A stretch of 64,000 nucleotides of DNA from Alphaproteobacteria bacterium (GCA_019748065.1 JAIEQB010000007.1:1-64000); one strand, 5' to 3'; shown: positions 19,345-27,281, counted from the stretch's first letter. Notes: generated by a model not told the origin, from the sequence alone. Made by a program: numbers and translations.

Positions 19345-20293
19345 GAGAGTTTTCCTCAGCACAGATAATGAGATTTGCGAGCCCCTTAATAAAAAGGGGG
19401 TGCGTTTGTACCGTCTCAACGCGGTGATAAGAGGGACAACCATTTTCATGGGCCTTATTTCGATAAACTATGTCAAGCTCCACAAGAGTTTCGGAGTGCT
19501 CTGATACAAAGGAAATCGGCACAATAACAAGAGGCCTACTCTCTTGTGAGGCCTTCAAAATTTTCTCTTCAAGCGAGGGTTCAGTCCATTTTAAAGGACC
19601 AACACGGCTTTGATAACAAAGTGTATAATCCAGATCAGTGATTCCTAAAGAGTTAACAAGGGAATGTGCTGTTTCTTCCACCTGCTTTTGATAGGGGTCT
19701 CCATTTTGAATAAATTTTTCAGGTAATCCGTGAGCTGTTAGCAAAACTTTTGGATGCCCCGCTTTCTTGGCCTTCTGATAATGAAATATTGTTCTCTCTT
19801 TAAGAGCATCAAGAAAACCCTTTTCCGTCGGATAGAACGGAACAATGTGTGTAGGAAGAGATTTACCCTTTGAAACCTTTTTCCAGGCTTTAAGGCTAGA
19901 GCCTGTCGTTGTGGCTGAAAATTGTGGGTAGAGGGGAAGAAGAATTATTTTTTGAGGAGAGAAAGCATCTACTTTCCTCCACACATCTTCTATCAAAGGA
20001 GGGGCGTAACGCATAGCAACAAAAACCCTGTGGCCTGGCCCCAACTCTCTCTCAAGGGCCAAAGCTTGAGTCTGTGTGTTCTTTAAAAGAGGAGATCCTC
20101 CTCCCAAGAGGGAATAAATCTCTTTTGCTTTCTTAAGTCTTTTGTTGGAAATGAGTTTTGCTAAAAGGTAGCGAAAAGGGTTAGGAAGCGTCAAAATTGC
20201 CGGATCGTAAAAAAGATTAAATAGGAAAGGCTTGACCCCTTCTTGTGAGGAGGGACCTCCTAGATTAAAAAGGACAACGGCTGTTTTTTTCAT
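19334..20293 (-). CDS. hemH: Ferrochelatase
   Basis: HemH inserts Fe2+ into protoporphyrin IX to give protohaem. The 319-residue protein opens with VVLFNLGGPSSQEGVKPFLFNLF and carries the metal-binding His in LTAHGLPEKFIQNGDPY. The SFVSEHSETLVELD motif contains the other conserved His and Glu residues. It is slightly shorter than many family members but complete at both ends. It overlaps hemE by four bases upstream and hemJ by 11 downstream. Confidence 0.97.
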   Translation of the reverse strand: MKKTAVVLFNLGGPSSQEGVKPFLFNLFYDPAILTLPNPFRYLLAKLISNKRLKKAKEIYSLLGGGSPLLKNTQTQALALERELGPGHRVFVAMRYAPPLIEDVWRKVDAFSPQKIILLPLYPQFSATTTGSSLKAWKKVSKGKSLPTHIVPFYPTEKGFLDALKERTIFHYQKAKKAGHPKVLLTAHGLPEKFIQNGDPYQKQVEETAHSLVNSLGITDLDYTLCYQSRVGPLKWTEPSLEEKILKASQESRPLVIVPISFVSEHSETLVELDIVYRNKAHENGCPSYHRVETVQTHPLFIKGLANLIICAEENSHAL

Positions 20294-21315
20294 CTCAGTC
20301 CTTTAACAATCTGAATGCACTCTTCTACATGAGAGGGAGAAGTTTGGGGAAGAATACCATGCCCTAGGTTAAATATATAAGACCTTCCTTTCATATCTTC
20401 ATGGATTGATAAAATAGATTTTTTTAAGCTCTCTCCACCGGCAACCAGTAGAATGGGGTCCAAATTTCCTTGTAAGACGAGGGGGAAAGGAAGATTTTTT
20501 GTTGCCCAAGAAAGAGATGTGCCTATGTCTAAACTCAAACCAGAAACCTTAGTTTGAGAGACATACTCAACAAGATTTGCCCCAATACCTTTTGGAAAGC
20601 CAATGAAAGGAAGATTTGGAAAGGCTTCAATGAGGTTGGACACGATTTTTTGCGTTGGCAAGATAATCCATTTTTCAAAATGTGTTGCTGGGCAAAGGCC
20701 TGCCCATGTATCAAATAGCTGCACGGCCTGCACCCCTGCTTTAACTTGCTCAATAAGGTGAAAAGAAATCACTTCAGAAAGATGGTCGAGAAGAGAAGTA
20801 AAAGCCTTTTCATTCTCAAAGGCCTGTCTTTTTGCTTTGGCAAAATCGCGACTTCCTTCACCCTCAATCATATAAAGGGCTAGAGTCCAAGGCGCACCTG
20901 CAAATCCGATAAGAGCTTTTGAGGGTGCAAGTTTTGATTTTGTTAGGCGAATTGTTTGATACACGGGGGCTGCATTTTTAAAGAAGTTTTTAATGGTGAG
21001 GTTTTCTTCAAAAGAATGTAAGGAAATAGGGGTAAGTTTGGGACCTGTCCCTTCTTCAAAAGAAACATTTTGACCAAGGGCATGAGGAATAACTAAAATA
21101 TCTGAAAAAACAATGGCTGCATCTAAAGGAAAACGCTTTAATGGTTGGAGAGTGACTTCTGCAGCACGCTCTGGATTATAACATAAGTCTAGAAACCCTT
21201 TACAATCTTTTCTAACCTCTAGGTACTCAGGAAGATATCGACCGGCTTGGCGCATGAACCAAATAGGAGGAGAACTTAATTTTATTCCCTTAAAGATATT
21301 TAAAAACTGAGACAT
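20290..21315 (-). CDS. hemE: Uroporphyrinogen decarboxylase
   Basis: HemE removes four carboxyl groups from uroporphyrinogen III to form coproporphyrinogen III. The 341-residue protein shows PPIWFMRQAGRYLPEY near the N-terminus, the substrate-binding FSDILVIP segment and the C-terminal FNLGHGILPQTSPSHV. It is the first gene of the minus-strand run hemE-hemH-hemJ-rho-rsmG-parA-parB and borders the proposed origin, as hemE does in Caulobacter. Its promoter must lie inside the origin region. Confidence 0.98.
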   Translation of the reverse strand: MSQFLNIFKGIKLSSPPIWFMRQAGRYLPEYLEVRKDCKGFLDLCYNPERAAEVTLQPLKRFPLDAAIVFSDILVIPHALGQNVSFEEGTGPKLTPISLHSFEENLTIKNFFKNAAPVYQTIRLTKSKLAPSKALIGFAGAPWTLALYMIEGEGSRDFAKAKRQAFENEKAFTSLLDHLSEVISFHLIEQVKAGVQAVQLFDTWAGLCPATHFEKWIILPTQKIVSNLIEAFPNLPFIGFPKGIGANLVEYVSQTKVSGLSLDIGTSLSWATKNLPFPLVLQGNLDPILLVAGGESLKKSILSIHEDMKGRSYIFNLGHGILPQTSPSHVEECIQIVKGLR

Positions 21316-21461
21316 TGGATAAACCCTCTTCCTTTATATATTAAATTATAAAAGATTGTAGTGGTTGTATATACACAGAATGATGGGGATCATTTTTTGT
21401 ACCTAACTTATCCATAGCTTATATTTACCCACAAATCTAGGATTTTATGGCTTATGGAAAA

Positions 21462-21470
21462 TGTGGATAA
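21462..21470 (-). promoter_or_regulatory. DnaA box (perfect)
   Basis: TGTGGATAA, the exact complement of the TTATCCACA consensus, in the hemE-coaE intergenic region. Confidence 0.85.
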
Positions 21471-21515
21471 GTTTGAAAATTGACTATATTCCAATGATAT
21501 TCTATGATCTTTATC

Positions 21516-21524
21516 TGTGGATAA
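21516..21524 (-). promoter_or_regulatory. DnaA box (perfect)
   Basis: TGTGGATAA, same orientation as the box at 21462 and starting 54 bases from it. Confidence 0.85.
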
Positions 21525-21704
21525 GTTATTAAATAGAAGGGAAAACTCCAATTTTTTTTTATTACACACAAGCCTTAAAAAAGAAATCACAAGGGGATTG
21601 TTCTGGATATATTCTCAGGTTATCCCCAAAAAAAGAGTATGCAAAGAGAAATCCCTCTTTTTTACAAAAAGAATCCCTGAGTTATACATAAGGGAGGCTC
21701 ATTT

Positions 21705-22352
21705 ATGTGGATAATTGGAATTACGGGAGGAATTGGGGCAGGAAAGTCATTTCTTTCTAGATCATTTATGTCATTGGGAGTTCCTGTGCATTCATCTGAT
21801 AAGTGTATCCATTTCCTTCTAGGCCATGATGTAGAAATTCAAAAAAGAATTAAGGAGCTTTGGCCAAAAGCGTTTATTAACGGAAAAATTGATCGAAAAG
21901 TATTAGGAGATTTGGTGTTGTCTTTTCCTTTAGACCTAAAACTTCTAGAAGAAACTCTTTATCCAAAACTTCTTGAGTCTCAAAAAGTGTTTCTAAAAAA
22001 GAATCAAGCTCAAGGACGAAAATTTGTGGCCCTTGATATTCCCTTACTTTTCGAAGTTGGGCTTGATCGATATTGCCATTTTGTTGTTCTTGCCTCAACC
22101 CCTCTTTTTCTTAGAAAAAAGAGAGTTCTTCGGCGAAAAGGAATGACACTTAAGAAATTTAAAGTCTTTAATAAAGAACAAATGAATGATCTTCAAAGGC
22201 GTAAAAAAGTAGATTTTGTTATCCCTTGTGGAAGAGAAAAGGGAAGTGCTTTTAAAAAAGTAAAATATGTTTTGGATCTTATTTCTCAAAAGAATCCTTG
22301 TCGGTGGCAAGGAAAGTGGCCGATAAACGTGTGTAAGAAAAGAACACCCTAA
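21705..22352 (+). CDS. coaE: Dephospho-CoA kinase
   Basis: CoaE phosphorylates the 3'-OH of dephospho-CoA, the last step of CoA synthesis. The 215-residue protein has the P-loop GGIGAGKSFLSRSF at residues 8-21, the DKCIH segment and the conserved DIPLLFEVG motif near 110. The start MWIIGITGG is the family norm, and an AGGGAGG ribosome-binding site lies upstream. It is the first gene rightward of the proposed origin. In Caulobacter, ppsR, maf and aroE lie between the origin and coaE; they are absent here. The Lys/Arg-rich C-terminus is probably a lineage feature. Confidence 0.95.
   Translation: MWIIGITGGIGAGKSFLSRSFMSLGVPVHSSDKCIHFLLGHDVEIQKRIKELWPKAFINGKIDRKVLGDLVLSFPLDLKLLEETLYPKLLESQKVFLKKNQAQGRKFVALDIPLLFEVGLDRYCHFVVLASTPLFLRKKRVLRRKGMTLKKFKVFNKEQMNDLQRRKKVDFVIPCGREKGSAFKKVKYVLDLISQKNPCRWQGKWPINVCKKRTP
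21706..21714 (-). promoter_or_regulatory. DnaA box overlapping the coaE start codon
   Basis: A perfect TGTGGATAA whose first two bases are the T and G of the coaE ATG (21705-21707). DnaA bound here would cover the coaE initiation region on the DNA. Confidence 0.7.
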
Positions 22353-22458
22353 AAAATTTTTCATTTTTTTAATAAAAAATTATCAAATTTTATCTATTCT
22401 TGTTTTTAACAATAATAAAAAAATCAAATGTGATAACTTTAACCAATTGGAGGAAATT

Positions 22459-22686
22459 ATGAAAAAGTTAGCAACATTAGCATTTTTAGGCACTGTAGTT
22501 TTGGGTGTAGCAGACGCTCAAGCATTCTTGGGGTTTGGAGGAAACTCATGTGGCGAGTGTTGTCCAAAGCCATCAGCTGTTTGTGACACATGTGCACCTA
22601 CGATGAAAATGCAACGTATGGAACAAGTTTGTACACCTTGTGGAATTACCTGTTGTCCAAAGCTCGGTTTTTGGTACAACTACTAA
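22459..22686 (+). CDS. Small exported cysteine-rich protein
   Basis: I do not recognise this 75-residue protein. MKKLATLAFLGTVVLGVADAQA is a clear signal peptide (cleavage expected near residue 22). The mature peptide of about 53 residues has nine cysteines in paired clusters (SCGECCPKP, VCDTCAP, VCTPCGITCCPK) and ends LGFWYNY. The layout looks like two CC-containing half-modules and suits disulfide bonding or metal binding. GGAGG at 22449-22453 sets the ATG at 22459. It has its own AT-rich upstream region and a strong terminator, so it is an independently transcribed and perhaps highly expressed gene. Confidence 0.8.
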   Translation: MKKLATLAFLGTVVLGVADAQAFLGFGGNSCGECCPKPSAVCDTCAPTMKMQRMEQVCTPCGITCCPKLGFWYNY

Positions 22687-22706
22687 AGAAACAAGACTAA
22701 AGTTCG

Positions 22707-22744
22707 ATTTTCACCGATCCCGATGGGGGTCGGTGAAAATTTTT
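22707..22744 (+). terminator. Rho-independent terminator after the Cys-rich gene
   Basis: A 15-bp stem, ATTTTCACCGATCCC (22707-22721) with GGGGTCGGTGAAAAT (22726-22740), one G-T pair and a GATG loop, followed by TTTT. It is among the strongest hairpins I noticed in the window and starts 20 bases after the stop codon. Confidence 0.9.
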
Positions 22745-22819
22745 AACAAAACTTTTTCTTTCTGGACGGAAAGATGTTGATAGTCTATCGTTCAAACATC
22801 AAGATCGGAAAGAAAATCT

Positions 22820-23500
22820 ATGGCGCGTGAAATTGTTTTAGATACGGAAACGACGGGATTTGAGCCATCTCAAGGTCATCGCCTTGTTGAGATTGGATGT
22901 ATTGAACTTATCAATCATCTTCCTACAGGAAGAATTTTTCATACCTACGTAAATCCTGAAAGAGACGTCCCAGAAGAAGCCTACAACGTTCATGGACTCT
23001 CTTATGATTTCCTGAAATCTCACCCCCTTTTTCGTGATGTCGGTTCTCTCTTTTTAGACTTTATTGAAGACTCTCCCCTTGTGATTCACAATGCAAAATT
23101 TGATATGAAATTCATAAATGCAGAGCTCAAAACTCACGAGTTGAAAGAGGTTCCTTTTGAGCGAGCTATTGATACCCTTTTGATTGCTAGAAAAAATTTT
23201 CCTGGATCTCCCGCAAGCCTTGATGCACTTTGTAAACGTTTTGGAGTAAATAATAAAGCACGGGACAAACATGGTGCTCTTTTAGATGCAGAGCTATTAG
23301 CCCAGGTTTATCTTGAACTCATGGGAGGAAGGCAACCTTCTCTTTCCCTTCATGTCTCCCAAAAAGAGAGAGGGACTATTAAGAAAAAAAAAGAAGGAAA
23401 GACTTTTCACTTTCCTCGTCCTCATAGTCCTACGCAAGAAGAGCTCACCCTTCATCAGGAGCTTATAGAGAAATTGAGACAGCCTTTATGGAAAAATTAA
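22820..23500 (+). CDS. dnaQ: DNA polymerase III epsilon subunit (proofreading exonuclease)
   Basis: DnaQ is the 3'-5' exonuclease that edits replication errors in the Pol III core. The 226-residue protein has Exo I DTETTG at residues 8-13 (two catalytic acids), Exo II around HNAKFDMKFIN, and Exo III with HGALLDAELLA (catalytic His and Asp). The C-terminal tail that binds the polymerase subunit follows a Lys-rich linker. The place next to coaE is the usual alphaproteobacterial order. It converges on rpmE. Confidence 0.96.
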   Translation: MAREIVLDTETTGFEPSQGHRLVEIGCIELINHLPTGRIFHTYVNPERDVPEEAYNVHGLSYDFLKSHPLFRDVGSLFLDFIEDSPLVIHNAKFDMKFINAELKTHELKEVPFERAIDTLLIARKNFPGSPASLDALCKRFGVNNKARDKHGALLDAELLAQVYLELMGGRQPSLSLHVSQKERGTIKKKKEGKTFHFPRPHSPTQEELTLHQELIEKLRQPLWKN

Positions 23501-23532
23501 GGTTTATGGGCAGGAGCCCTTGGAATGTAATT

Positions 23533-23751
23533 TTATATTCCAAGGTCCTTAAAGCGGCCTTTAAACTTAGCAAGCTGGCCTCCTGAGTCCAAAAGACGAT
23601 GAACGCCTGTCCATGCTGGATGGGATTTAGGATCGATATCGAGACGTAAAGTATCGCCAGGCTTTCCCCAAGTTGAACGGGTTTTAAACTGCTCTCCATC
23701 AGTCATAATGACTGTAATTTCATGATAATCTGGATGTGTTTCTTTTTTCAT
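23533..23751 (-). CDS. rpmE: 50S ribosomal protein bL31
   Basis: A 72-residue bL31 of the large subunit, involved in a bridge to the 30S head. It has the KKETHPDYH start, the [18 protein letters not shown] core and HPAWTG. The cysteines of the zinc-binding form are absent, as is usual in Alphaproteobacteria. GGAG lies about nine bases before the ATG at 23751. It is downstream of miaB on the same strand with a 70-base gap and may have its own promoter. Confidence 0.96.
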   Translation of the reverse strand: MKKETHPDYHEITVIMTDGEQFKTRSTWGKPGDTLRLDIDPKSHPAWTGVHRLLDSGGQLAKFKGRFKDLGI

Positions 23752-23821
23752 ATGAAAAATCTCCTTTAACTGAGAAGAGTTTATAAAGATGTTATTGGAA
23801 AAAGTCTAGCTTTCTCTCTTG

Positions 23822-25162
23822 TTACTGCACAACAACAGATCCCGCAAGGCTATTAGCAAAAGCCTTTTCGATAAAAATATCAACGCATTTTCCTAAAAGA
23901 GAAACGTCCGATGTCACGTGTACAGATTGAAAGTAAGGTGTTTTTCCTAAGTATTGGTCTTCTGTCTTCCCCATTCGATCAAATAAAACAGGGAGAACCT
24001 TTCCAACGTAAGACTCATTAAAATCTTGTTGTTGATGATTAAGAAGTTCTTGGAGACGTAAAAGCCGGTCAGTTTTGATATCCTCAGGAATCTGATTTTC
24101 CATCAGTGCTCCTGGAGTTCCTAGTCGAGGGCTGTATTTAAATGTATAAGCTTGAGTAAATCCAACTTGCCGCACCAAATCTAAGGTGTCTTCAAAATCC
24201 TGATCCGTTTCCTCAGGAAAACCAACAATAAAGTCGGAAGAAAGAGCTATATCTGAGCGGAAGGTACGAAGTTTTTCAATGAGGCTTAAATAATGTTCCC
24301 GGGTGTGCTTGCGGTTCATGGCCTCTAAAACGCGATTAGAACCTGACTGAACCGGCAAATGAAGAAAGGGCATGACTTGTGGCATGTCTCGATGAGCGAT
24401 CATCAGAGACTCGTCCATATCTCTTGGGTGAGATGTCATGTAGCGCAATCGCTCAAGCCCTTTGAGAGCGGAAAGATGACTCATAAGGCCACCAAGACCA
24501 CACTCCTCATCGCCGAGAAGGCCATGATAGGCATTGACATTTTGTCCTAAGAGGGTGATTTCTTTAACCCCTTTGTCAACAAGGTTACGGGCTTCTACGA
24601 TAATTTCTTGAACAGGACGGGAAAATTCTGCGCCACGAGTATAAGGTACGACACAAAAAGTACAAAATTTATCACACCCTTCTTGAATGGTGAGAAAGGC
24701 AGAAGTTCCTAAATTCCCTCTTTCTTGAGGAAGAAAATCGAATTTTGATTCGATGGGAAACTCCACATCTAAAATGCCTCGCCCAGCGCCAGGGGTTTTA
24801 TCTTGAGACCGCTGAGCTCTGGCAATCATTTCAGGAAGGCGGTGGTAAGTTTGAGGGCCAAAGACCAAATCCACATAAGGTGCGCGACGCATGATTTCAG
24901 CCCCTTCGGCTTGAGCCACGCATCCTGCAACGGCGAGAACCATTTTTTTATCCTTATGGGGCTGAATGCGCCCCAGGTCGGAATAAACCTTTTCATCCGC
25001 TTTTTCTCGTATATGGCAAGTATTTAAAATCACCAAATCTGCATTTTCTAGAGTTGGGCTGATGATATATCCTAGGGGCTTTAAAATATCAGCCATACGT
25101 TCTGAATCATAGACATTCATTTGACAGCCATAGGATTTAATATAAAGATTTTTTTGAGTCAT
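23822..25162 (-). CDS. miaB: tRNA-2-methylthio-N6-isopentenyladenosine synthase
   Basis: MiaB is a radical-SAM enzyme with two 4Fe-4S clusters that methylthiolates i6A37 of tRNAs. The N-terminal MTTase domain begins KSYGCQMNVYDSERM (first cluster Cys), with later LNTCHIREKA and AGCVAQAEG. The radical-SAM triad is CDKFCTFC followed by VVPYTRG, and a TRAM domain lies at the C-terminus. The frame is open to 25300, but those extra 46 residues overlap the acyltransferase gene and match nothing. The ATG at 25162 sits just after that gene's stop and gives 446 residues, the normal size. Confidence 0.96.
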   Translation of the reverse strand: MTQKNLYIKSYGCQMNVYDSERMADILKPLGYIISPTLENADLVILNTCHIREKADEKVYSDLGRIQPHKDKKMVLAVAGCVAQAEGAEIMRRAPYVDLVFGPQTYHRLPEMIARAQRSQDKTPGAGRGILDVEFPIESKFDFLPQERGNLGTSAFLTIQEGCDKFCTFCVVPYTRGAEFSRPVQEIIVEARNLVDKGVKEITLLGQNVNAYHGLLGDEECGLGGLMSHLSALKGLERLRYMTSHPRDMDESLMIAHRDMPQVMPFLHLPVQSGSNRVLEAMNRKHTREHYLSLIEKLRTFRSDIALSSDFIVGFPEETDQDFEDTLDLVRQVGFTQAYTFKYSPRLGTPGALMENQIPEDIKTDRLLRLQELLNHQQQDFNESYVGKVLPVLFDRMGKTEDQYLGKTPYFQSVHVTSDVSLLGKCVDIFIEKAFANSLAGSVVVQ

Positions 25163-25163
25163 C

Positions 25164-25958
25164 TTATTTTCCCATTTGTTCTGATAAAGGCCTTGAGAAG
25201 GCATCAAGGAGACCCTTTTGAACCCATTTATAGCTTTCTTGGGCAAGTTCTTTCCGGGAGGGGAAGTTAGCTGCTTTAAGAGGAGGATGGATATCCACAA
25301 TTACTTGGACAGTTCCCCATTGGGCGATGGTCCAGAGATGGGAGACAAGATTAATATCAGGGCTAAACCAACCACACACTTTGCGCATAAAATAAGGCAT
25401 GGGCAAGCGATCCCATCCCGCATAGGTTATAGTAATTGGCTGGACCGTTACATTTTTTTTCATGGCCACATCAAAGAAAGAGCTTCCAAAGGGAAGGATG
25501 CGACATCCATCGGACGTGGTTCCTTCTGGGAAAAGGATAAGACTCTCTTTTTGATCAATATAGTCGAGTAACTTATCTGTTCCTTCAGCAATTGCAGCCC
25601 GGCTTCTATCAATATAAAGTGTCCCTTGATTTGTTGCGAGCCAGCCCATGATAGGCCATTTCGCGACTTCTTGCTTTGCAACAAAACGAGCTGGAACAAA
25701 TGTTCCAAGAATAAGGATATCTACATAACTCGAATGATTGCAGACAAAAAGTGTAGGTTTTTCTTTAGAAAGTTCTCCCTTTATGATAAGTTGATGCCCA
25801 ATGCACTTGCGCCAGCTGGAGAGATAAAGTCGTCCAAAACGAAACCCAAGAGGTTGATAAATCTTAAGTAAAAACCAATAAAGGGGAGTGTAGGTTAAAA
25901 AAATAAGAATAATAAGTGTAAAACGCCAGAGGGCAAGTCCAAATGATTTGGGCATCAA
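25164..25958 (-). CDS. 1-acyl-glycerol-phosphate-type acyltransferase (PlsC/OlsA family)
   Basis: A 264-residue membrane acyltransferase with an N-terminal hydrophobic segment, the catalytic NHX4D box as CNHSSYVD, and FPEGTTSDG for substrate binding. The family transfers acyl chains to 1-acyl-glycerol-3-phosphate. Because the gene overlaps an OlsB-like gene by four bases, it may instead be OlsA, which adds the second acyl chain to lyso-ornithine lipid. Sequence alone does not separate the two, and a dual role is possible. miaB follows directly. Confidence 0.88.
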   Translation of the reverse strand: MMPKSFGLALWRFTLIILIFLTYTPLYWFLLKIYQPLGFRFGRLYLSSWRKCIGHQLIIKGELSKEKPTLFVCNHSSYVDILILGTFVPARFVAKQEVAKWPIMGWLATNQGTLYIDRSRAAIAEGTDKLLDYIDQKESLILFPEGTTSDGCRILPFGSSFFDVAMKKNVTVQPITITYAGWDRLPMPYFMRKVCGWFSPDINLVSHLWTIAQWGTVQVIVDIHPPLKAANFPSRKELAQESYKWVQKGLLDAFSRPLSEQMGK

Positions 25959-26779
25959 ACGTACTCACCGAAAGGTGGAGAAACGTATTTGTTCGTATAT
26001 CTTCCGGTTACGGTTTCTCTCATCACAATAACGCAGACATCGAGTGAATTAAAGCCCTGATCAATAAAAGCTCCCTCGCCTACAAAGGCGCCAAGCCTGA
26101 GATATCCCTTGATGAGAGGAGGAAGTTGTCGCAGGGCTTCTTTTTTATCTACCTTGTCTTTCGGGATAAGGTTCATATCTTGATAATGACTCGCAAGGGC
26201 ACGGACGCGGAGTTCAGGAGGTGCTAAATGATTATGATAAAGATATGCAAGAGCCTGGCGATATTTTTGAACGTCTGTTCCGATAAAACTAGCACAGCCA
26301 AAGCATAAATTTACATTGTTTTGTTGAATATAAGCTCCAATACCTCGCCATAAAAGTTGCATTGTTGGCTTTGTCCTATATTCTTTTTGAACACATGAAC
26401 GGCCCAATTCCATAACCTGTCCTGGAAAAGAAACAATCTTACTAATTTCAAATTCCGTAGACGTGTAATAATCACCATATTGTTCGGCGGCTTCCCGCAA
26501 CATAAAACGATAGGTGCCTACGATTTTATTTTTTGCGTGATCAATAACTAATAAAACGTCACAGAAATCATCAATAAGGGACGTATCTCTCTTTGAAAGA
26601 GCCATTTCTGGATCTGGCTGTGCTCCACATTCTTCGTAAAAAACTTCATAACGTAAAGCTTGAGCTGCTCGAACTTCTTCTTCTGTGCTCGCAAGACGTG
26701 CTTCAAGCATACCTGATTTTAACACAGGAAGAGTCTTTGAAAACTGTTTAAAAGATAATGAACTTACATTTTCTATCAT
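25955..26779 (-). CDS. OlsB-like acyltransferase (Acetyltransf_5 / hemolysin-related GNAT)
   Basis: The 274-residue protein matches the OlsB group of GNAT-fold acyltransferases, which transfer a 3-hydroxyacyl chain from acyl-ACP to the amino group of ornithine. Visible family blocks are LASTEEEVRAAQALRYEVFYEECG, VMELGRSCVQKEYRT, LLWRGIGAYI, FGCASFIGTD and the C-terminal LPPLIKGYLRLGAFVGEGA. The partner acyltransferase directly downstream is consistent with an olsBA-like pair making ornithine lipids, but annotated members without tested function exist. fur lies immediately upstream. Confidence 0.8.
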   Translation of the reverse strand: MIENVSSLSFKQFSKTLPVLKSGMLEARLASTEEEVRAAQALRYEVFYEECGAQPDPEMALSKRDTSLIDDFCDVLLVIDHAKNKIVGTYRFMLREAAEQYGDYYTSTEFEISKIVSFPGQVMELGRSCVQKEYRTKPTMQLLWRGIGAYIQQNNVNLCFGCASFIGTDVQKYRQALAYLYHNHLAPPELRVRALASHYQDMNLIPKDKVDKKEALRQLPPLIKGYLRLGAFVGEGAFIDQGFNSLDVCVIVMRETVTGRYTNKYVSPPFGEYV

Positions 26780-26781
26780 AA

Positions 26782-27213
26782 CTAACTTTTTTTCTTTTTA
26801 CCCTTTGTTAAAGGAACTCCATACAATTCAAGACGATCACCTATAAGTTCATATCCTAAGCTCTTCGCTATTTCCTGCTGAAGGGCTTCGATTCGATCAT
26901 CATAAAACTCAATAATCTGTCCTGTACCTTTATCAATTAAATGATGATGGTGCTTAACAGAAGCATTTTCATAACGTGCAATTCCATCGCCGAACTCATG
27001 CCGCTTTAAGATATGTTCTTCTTGGAATAAGCGCAAGGTCCGATAAATAGTCGCTAGACTAATTTTTGGACCAACTTGTTGTATACGTTTATAGACTTCT
27101 TCAATGTTTGGGTGATCTTCGGACGCCGACAAAACTTGAGCAATGATGCGTCGTTGCGCAGTCATCCTTAACCCCTTTTTTTGGCATGTCTTTTCAAGAT
27201 GAGAAAGTCTCAT
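26782..27213 (-). CDS. fur: Fur-family metal-responsive repressor
   Basis: A 143-residue regulator with the N-terminal winged helix (GLRMTAQRRIIAQVL, ISLATIYRTLRLFQEEHIL) and the metal-binding dimerisation domain (HHHHLIDKGTGQIIEFYDD). The C-terminal Cys pairs of some Fur proteins are missing, as in the alphaproteobacterial Fur/Mur branch, so iron or manganese could be the signal. The frame opens at 27240, but that would run through the mucR terminator. The ATG at 27213 with AAGGAAG upstream matches family starts. Its regulon cannot be read from this window. Confidence 0.93.
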   Translation of the reverse strand: MRLSHLEKTCQKKGLRMTAQRRIIAQVLSASEDHPNIEEVYKRIQQVGPKISLATIYRTLRLFQEEHILKRHEFGDGIARYENASVKHHHHLIDKGTGQIIEFYDDRIEALQQEIAKSLGYELIGDRLELYGVPLTKGKKKKS

Positions 27214-27223
27214 GTACTTCCTT

Positions 27224-27264
27224 AAATAAAAAAACACCAACGTTGCATTAAATCAACGTTGGTG
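27224..27264 (-). terminator. Rho-independent terminator after mucR
   Basis: On the minus strand a perfect 11-bp stem CACCAACGTTG/CAACGTTGGTG (27264-27254 and 27245-27235) with an 8-base loop is followed by a T-rich run (27234-27224). It starts 18 bases after the mucR stop and ends just before the fur start, separating the two regulators. Confidence 0.93.
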
Positions 27265-27281
27265 CCTTCTTTGCCTTTTTA

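Larger units (their letters stand above)
21316..21714. other. Proposed chromosomal replication origin (oriC)
   Basis: This is the only intergenic stretch over 300 bases, between the divergent hemE and coaE genes, and it is very AT-rich. It holds three perfect DnaA boxes (TGTGGATAA at 21462-21470, 21516-21524 and 21706-21714) and three one-mismatch boxes (TTATCCATA 21408-21416, TTACCCACA 21425-21433, TTATCCCCA 21620-21628). A palindrome TGTATATACA lies at 21366-21375, and A/T runs at 21335-21355 and 21550-21562 could unwind. hemE on one side with coaE-dnaQ on the other, and parAB/parS nearby, match the Caulobacter origin neighbourhood. I found no TTAA-N7-TTAA CtrA site. Confidence 0.85.

Noticed and set aside
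21643-21663. Small hairpin AAAGAG/CTCTTT followed by T's inside the origin region, as a terminator
   Set aside because: The stem is only six bases of low G+C content, and no transcript is expected to end there. It may just be AT-rich origin sequence.
21316-21704. CtrA binding sites in the origin
   Set aside because: TTAA occurs at 21341, 21529 and 21575, but no two copies are seven bases apart, so there is no full TTAA-N7-TTAA site.
23518-23545. Hairpin CCTTGGAAT/ATTCCAAGG between dnaQ and rpmE as a bidirectional terminator
   Set aside because: The stem is real, but the loop is 10 bases and neither side has a T tract. It also overlaps the end of rpmE.
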